Assembly (NCBI RefSeq): GCF_009762775.1
Contig: NZ_CP046401.1
Location: 3,038,001-3,102,000, forward strand
From: Maribellus comscasis
GTDB lineage: Bacteria > Bacteroidota > Bacteroidia > Bacteroidales > Prolixibacteraceae
DNA length: 64,000 nucleotides
Reading direction: 5' to 3'
In this document: piece by piece, positions 61,310 to 64,000 of the stretch
Position numbering within the stretch: position 1 is the first letter of the stretch
Layout of the letters: the number at the start of each line of letters is the position of its first letter
Notes under the pieces: model-generated
Told to the model about the DNA's origin: nothing
Databases searched by the model: none
Seen by the model: the letters and a program-made list of their open reading frames with translations, nothing else
Translations under genes and position numbers: made by a program

Positions 61310-61879
61310 ATGACAATAGAACAACTCATCACCTTTTTACTTATAGGAATAGGACTAAGTTTTGACTCATTTGCTGTTTCGGTTTCCTGTGGTCTGATGA
61401 AAAGAGAAATTCGTTTTCAGCAAGCTTGCCTGGTAGCATTTTCACTTGCTTTTTTTCAGGGTACTTTTCCTGTTATTGGCTGGTTAATCGGAACCGGAGT
61501 AAAAAATCTGATATCCAGTTTTGACCATTGGATAGCTTTTGGGCTGCTTATCTTTATTGGAATAAAGATGATTATTGAAGGCCTCAAACCCAACGGGAGA
61601 CTTCAAAATTTTGATCCTTTCCGAATACGCGTTTTAATCGGGCTTTCGGTCGCAACAAGCATTGATGCCCTGGTGGTTGGTTTAAGTTTTGGATTTTTGG
61701 ATATGCCTATTCTTTTCCCTGTGATCGTAATCGGAAGTGTTACCTTTATTGCTTCTATGTTGGGAATGCTTTTTGGGAAAAATATTCCTGCAAAACGGAG
61801 TCACCAATCGATTGTTTTGGGAGGAATAATTTTAGCTTTAATCGGAACAAAGATTCTTTTCGAACACCTGTTTTTTTAG
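61310..61879 (+). CDS. mntP: Manganese efflux pump MntP
   Basis: A 189-residue protein with six membrane helices and the two MntP repeat signatures: GLSFDSFAVSVSCGL (residues about 15-29) and SVATSIDALVVGLSFG (about 112-127), each with the conserved Asp. It exports Mn2+. A TATTTTTG promoter element lies at 61286-61293, 16 nt before the ATG. No yybP-ykoY manganese riboswitch is evident in the short leader. Confidence 0.93.
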   Translation: MTIEQLITFLLIGIGLSFDSFAVSVSCGLMKREIRFQQACLVAFSLAFFQGTFPVIGWLIGTGVKNLISSFDHWIAFGLLIFIGIKMIIEGLKPNGRLQNFDPFRIRVLIGLSVATSIDALVVGLSFGFLDMPILFPVIVIGSVTFIASMLGMLFGKNIPAKRSHQSIVLGGIILALIGTKILFEHLFF

Positions 61880-61953
61880 TTATCTGAATTTTTTTTCAAT
61901 GAACTTGTTATTTAATTCAACCAGGGAAAAGGGATAGGATTTAACGAGTTCAT

Positions 61954-61961
61954 TACCTTTG
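61954..61961 (+). promoter_or_regulatory. -7 element of dusB, nearly leaderless
   Basis: TACCTTTG ends 8 nt before the ATG at 61970, so the predicted transcript starts at or beside the start codon. Confidence 0.6.
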
Positions 61962-61969
61962 TTGCAGCT

Positions 61970-62995
61970 ATGGGAGAGCAATTGAAAATAGGAAATTTGG
62001 AAATTGACGGAGTGCCGCTTTTTTTGGCTCCAATGGAAGATGTAACCTATAAATCATTTCGTTGGATGTGCAAGAAGTTTGGCGTTGATGTGATGTATAC
62101 CGAGTTTGTATCTTCAGAGGCTTTGGTGCGTAATGTTGAAAAATCAAAATTAAAGATGGAGTTGTTTGATTTTGACCGACCGGTTGCAGTACAAATATAC
62201 GGACACAATATCGATTCAATGGTTCGTGCTGCTCAGGTGGCTGAGGAATTCAATCCTGATTTTATTGATATCAACTTTGGGTGCCCGATGAAAAAGATAA
62301 TTCGCCACGGAGCCGGTGCGGCACTGTTGCAAGATTTGCCCAAAATGCAGAAAATGTCCACAGAAATTGTAAAAGCTGTTCAGGTTCCGGTTACTGCAAA
62401 AACACGATTAGGATGGAGCGAAAGTGATAAACCAGTACTTGAAGCGGCACTTCGTTTACAGGATGCGGGGATTCAGGCTCTGGCAATTCACGGCAGGACC
62501 CGGGAACAACTTTACACCGGAACCGCAGACTGGACTTTGATTGGTGAAGTAAAAAATCATCCGCAAATCGCTATTCCGATTATAGGAAACGGAGATATCA
62601 ACAGCGGAGAAAAAGCCCGGACATTTCTTGAACAGACCGATGTTGATGCCTTGATGATTGGCCGCGGAGCTATCGGAAGACCCTGGTTGTTTAAAGAAAT
62701 AAAACACTATCTTAGAACAGGAGAGAACCTGGCGCCTCCAACTGTTGCTGAAGTAGTTGATGTTCTGCGCGGGCAGTTGAAAATGAACCTGGAGTGGAAA
62801 GACAACGAGCGCTCCGGGATTTTGATGATGCGTCGTCATTTTGCAAAATATTTTCCGGGCTTGCCTGGTTTCCGCGAACTGAAAATAAAATTACTCACTG
62901 CAGAAACCAATACGGAAGTAAACGAAATTCTTGATAAGATCGTTGATATGTATGGGAGTTATCAACCAGACTTTACAAATGCAAGCCTAAAATAA
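61970..62995 (+). CDS. dusB: tRNA-dihydrouridine synthase
   Basis: A 341-residue FMN enzyme reducing uridines in the tRNA D-loop. TIM-barrel signatures are FLAPMEDVTYKSFRWM, FVSSEALVR, INFGCPMKKI (catalytic Cys in GCP), GAGAALLQDLP, PVTAKTRLGW, IHGRTREQLYTGTADW, IGNGDINSG and MIGRGAIGRPWLF. The length matches DusB. It overlaps the DUF1232 gene by one base. Confidence 0.94.
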   Translation: MGEQLKIGNLEIDGVPLFLAPMEDVTYKSFRWMCKKFGVDVMYTEFVSSEALVRNVEKSKLKMELFDFDRPVAVQIYGHNIDSMVRAAQVAEEFNPDFIDINFGCPMKKIIRHGAGAALLQDLPKMQKMSTEIVKAVQVPVTAKTRLGWSESDKPVLEAALRLQDAGIQALAIHGRTREQLYTGTADWTLIGEVKNHPQIAIPIIGNGDINSGEKARTFLEQTDVDALMIGRGAIGRPWLFKEIKHYLRTGENLAPPTVAEVVDVLRGQLKMNLEWKDNERSGILMMRRHFAKYFPGLPGFRELKIKLLTAETNTEVNEILDKIVDMYGSYQPDFTNASLK

Positions 62996-63375
62996 TGGAA
63001 AACGAGTATTCTAAATATTATTCTGAAAAGTCGCTCTGGGAAAAAATAAAGAAGTTTTCAAAATCAGCCGGTTCCAAGGTTGTATATGGTGTTTTGTTGC
63101 TTTTTTATGTAATGAAAGACAAAAGTGTGGGGGTGAAAACAAAACTTACTATTGCTGCTGCGCTGGGGTATTTTATTTTGCCAACCGACGGAATTTTTGA
63201 TTTAACGCCTATCATCGGTTATTCTGATGATCTGGGGGTTCTTATTTTTGCCCTTTCTCAGATTTCTGCCAATATAACACCTGAAGTAAAGCAAAACGCC
63301 CGAAATAAACTTGCTGAATGGTTTGGTGAAATAGATGAGAATGAACTTCTTGAACTGGAGAATAAGATATTTTAG
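62995..63375 (+). CDS. YkvA/DUF1232 membrane protein
   Basis: A 126-residue protein with the DUF1232 signature: LTIAAALGYFILPTDGIFDL and GYSDDLGVLIFALSQI (the YxxxPxD...GxxDD pattern), between two membrane-associated helices. The start overlaps the dusB stop by one base, so it is coupled to dusB. Function unknown. Confidence 0.9.
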   Translation: MENEYSKYYSEKSLWEKIKKFSKSAGSKVVYGVLLLFYVMKDKSVGVKTKLTIAAALGYFILPTDGIFDLTPIIGYSDDLGVLIFALSQISANITPEVKQNARNKLAEWFGEIDENELLELENKIF

Positions 63376-63445
63376 GAAAAATTAAAAATCCCTAATTGCA
63401 GGCTCCTTTTTTAACATTCCTTAACTGTTGCAAATAATGTGGCAT

Positions 63446-63588
63446 TAGTTTTGCATTTATTTAAATATCTAGATATCTAAGGCTGATATAGAACCAGGCA
63501 AGTTTACAAACTTGGCTTTTGTTCGTCAGTCGGCGAACTTGTTTTTTGTTTTCTGTTAGCATGAATAGCCGGTATAAAAGCCGGCTAT
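63446..63588 (+). promoter_or_regulatory. Promoter and structured leader upstream of the TauE-like gene
   Basis: A TAGTTTTG box at 63446-63453 would start a leader of about 170 nt. CAAGTT (63499-63504) can pair with AACTTG at either 63509-63514 or 63536-63541; GTTCG/CGAAC (63521-63525, 63534-63538) forms another stem; and ATAGCCGG/CCGGCTAT (63565-63572, 63581-63588) is a strong 8-bp hairpin followed by TTTATATT. The alternative pairings and late hairpin resemble a cis-acting RNA switch. I recognise no known riboswitch class. Confidence 0.5.
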
Positions 63589-63630
63589 TTTATATTATTT
63601 TCCATATTTTTGGACTCCAAACTTTTTTTT

Positions 63631-64000
63631 ATGATAGAACAACTGGACTTTACAATAATCCAATGGTTTTTACTGGCTTTTTGCGCAGTACTTGTAGGGA
63701 TGTCTAAAGTTGGTGTTCCGGGTGTTTCGATGCTTGTTGTTCCAACGCTGGCAATTATTTTTGGCGGAAAGGCATCAACAGGAATATTATTACCCATGCT
63801 TATGATGGCTGACTTGTTTGGAGTTGGTTATTACCACAGGCATGCCGAATGGAAATATCTCTGGAAACTGTTGCCCTGGGCATTTATCGGGGTAGGAATT
63901 GCCCTATGGGTTGGGAAAGTGGTAAATGATGAATGGTTTAAGAATATTATTGCGATTTTGGTTTTTGTCTGTATCGGTTTGATGATTTGGAAAGACAGAC
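63631..64000 (+). CDS. Sulfite exporter TauE/SafE family protein (5' part)
   Basis: The first 123 residues of a polytopic TauE/SafE permease, cut by the window end. It has four membrane helices so far, with the family's GMSKVGVPGVSMLVVPTLA first-repeat signature near residue 23 and the GILLPMLMMADLFGVGYY segment that follows. Such proteins export sulfite, sulfoacetate or related sulfonates, but the family is functionally mixed. The start is ATG 63631; the leader has secondary structure (63446-63588). Confidence 0.88.
   Translation, partial: MIEQLDFTIIQWFLLAFCAVLVGMSKVGVPGVSMLVVPTLAIIFGGKASTGILLPMLMMADLFGVGYYHRHAEWKYLWKLLPWAFIGVGIALWVGKVVNDEWFKNIIAILVFVCIGLMIWKDR

Noticed and set aside
1..64000. 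CRISPR arrays, tRNA or rRNA genes, intact insertion sequences and prophage
   Set aside because: No regularly spaced repeats, no cloverleaf or rRNA segments and no transposase or phage gene were seen; the only mobile signal is the short element at 30581-30773.

Overview
The window looks like the chromosome of a Bacteroidota bacterium, probably a free-living or marine member of the Bacteroidales/Marinilabiliales type (the rank below phylum is inference). The signs are three proteins with type IX secretion (T9SS) C-terminal sorting domains, many Bacteroidota-typical families (DUF4270, DUF4296, DUF4252, DUF2202, GH97, single-domain glycogen synthase), SPII lipoproteins, and repeated matches to the Bacteroidota promoter (TTG, about 19 nt, TAnnTTTG) placed just upstream of starts. 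Coding is dense and AT-rich. I see no rRNA, tRNA, CRISPR array, complete IS or SusCD pair.

Layout. 1-1.6 kb (minus): end of an aromatic amino acid operon (tyrA, then DAHP synthase/chorismate mutase) preceded by a short Tyr/Phe-rich leader peptide and a terminator, a classical attenuator arrangement. 1.7-7.2 kb (minus): two tandem secreted HExxH metalloproteases, a 35-aa membrane ORF and the 5' remnant of a third copy. 7.3-9.3 kb (plus): GH32 fructan hydrolase followed by a thioredoxin-like gene broken by an 8-bp tandem duplication and a second frameshift. 9.3-15.9 kb (minus): AspT/YidE-type transporter, PepE, creatininase-family protein, outer-membrane barrel, and a 694-aa cysteine-containing protein with an internal domain repeat. 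16-19 kb (plus): lipoprotein, polytopic membrane protein, histidine kinase and response regulator as one sensory operon. 19-31 kb: DEAD-box helicase, lipoproteins, TfoX-N protein, FG-GAP protein, LytS/LytTR pair, GH97, bicupin, metallo-beta-lactamase-fold protein, Crp/Fnr regulator and a 193-bp MITE-like element.

31.5-39.1 kb (plus) is the most unusual part: a tightly packed run of a PqqD-like protein, an ATP-grasp ligase, a PLP fold-III decarboxylase whose N-terminus resembles a RiPP leader (KYEKP), a urea-transporter/M23-peptidase fusion, an outer-membrane barrel, a TPR protein and a T9SS cargo. I know no characterised pathway with this composition; it may make and export a modified small molecule or peptide, or modify the envelope.

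39-46 kb (minus): acyltransferase-like membrane protein, MscS channel, and an ECF sigma/anti-sigma operon with two Spy-like proteins and a DUF2202 protein, then a DUF4405 membrane protein and a PPDK regulator. 46-54 kb: penicillin-acylase-family hydrolase, DUF2147 protein, radical SAM enzyme, amidohydrolase, DUF4296 lipoprotein, radA and rfaE2. 54-64 kb: a secreted protein of unknown function, panD-panC, short glycogen synthase, DUF4270 lipoprotein, a second sigma/anti-sigma/DUF4252 operon, mntP, dusB, a YkvA protein, and a TauE/SafE exporter cut by the window end and preceded by a structured leader.
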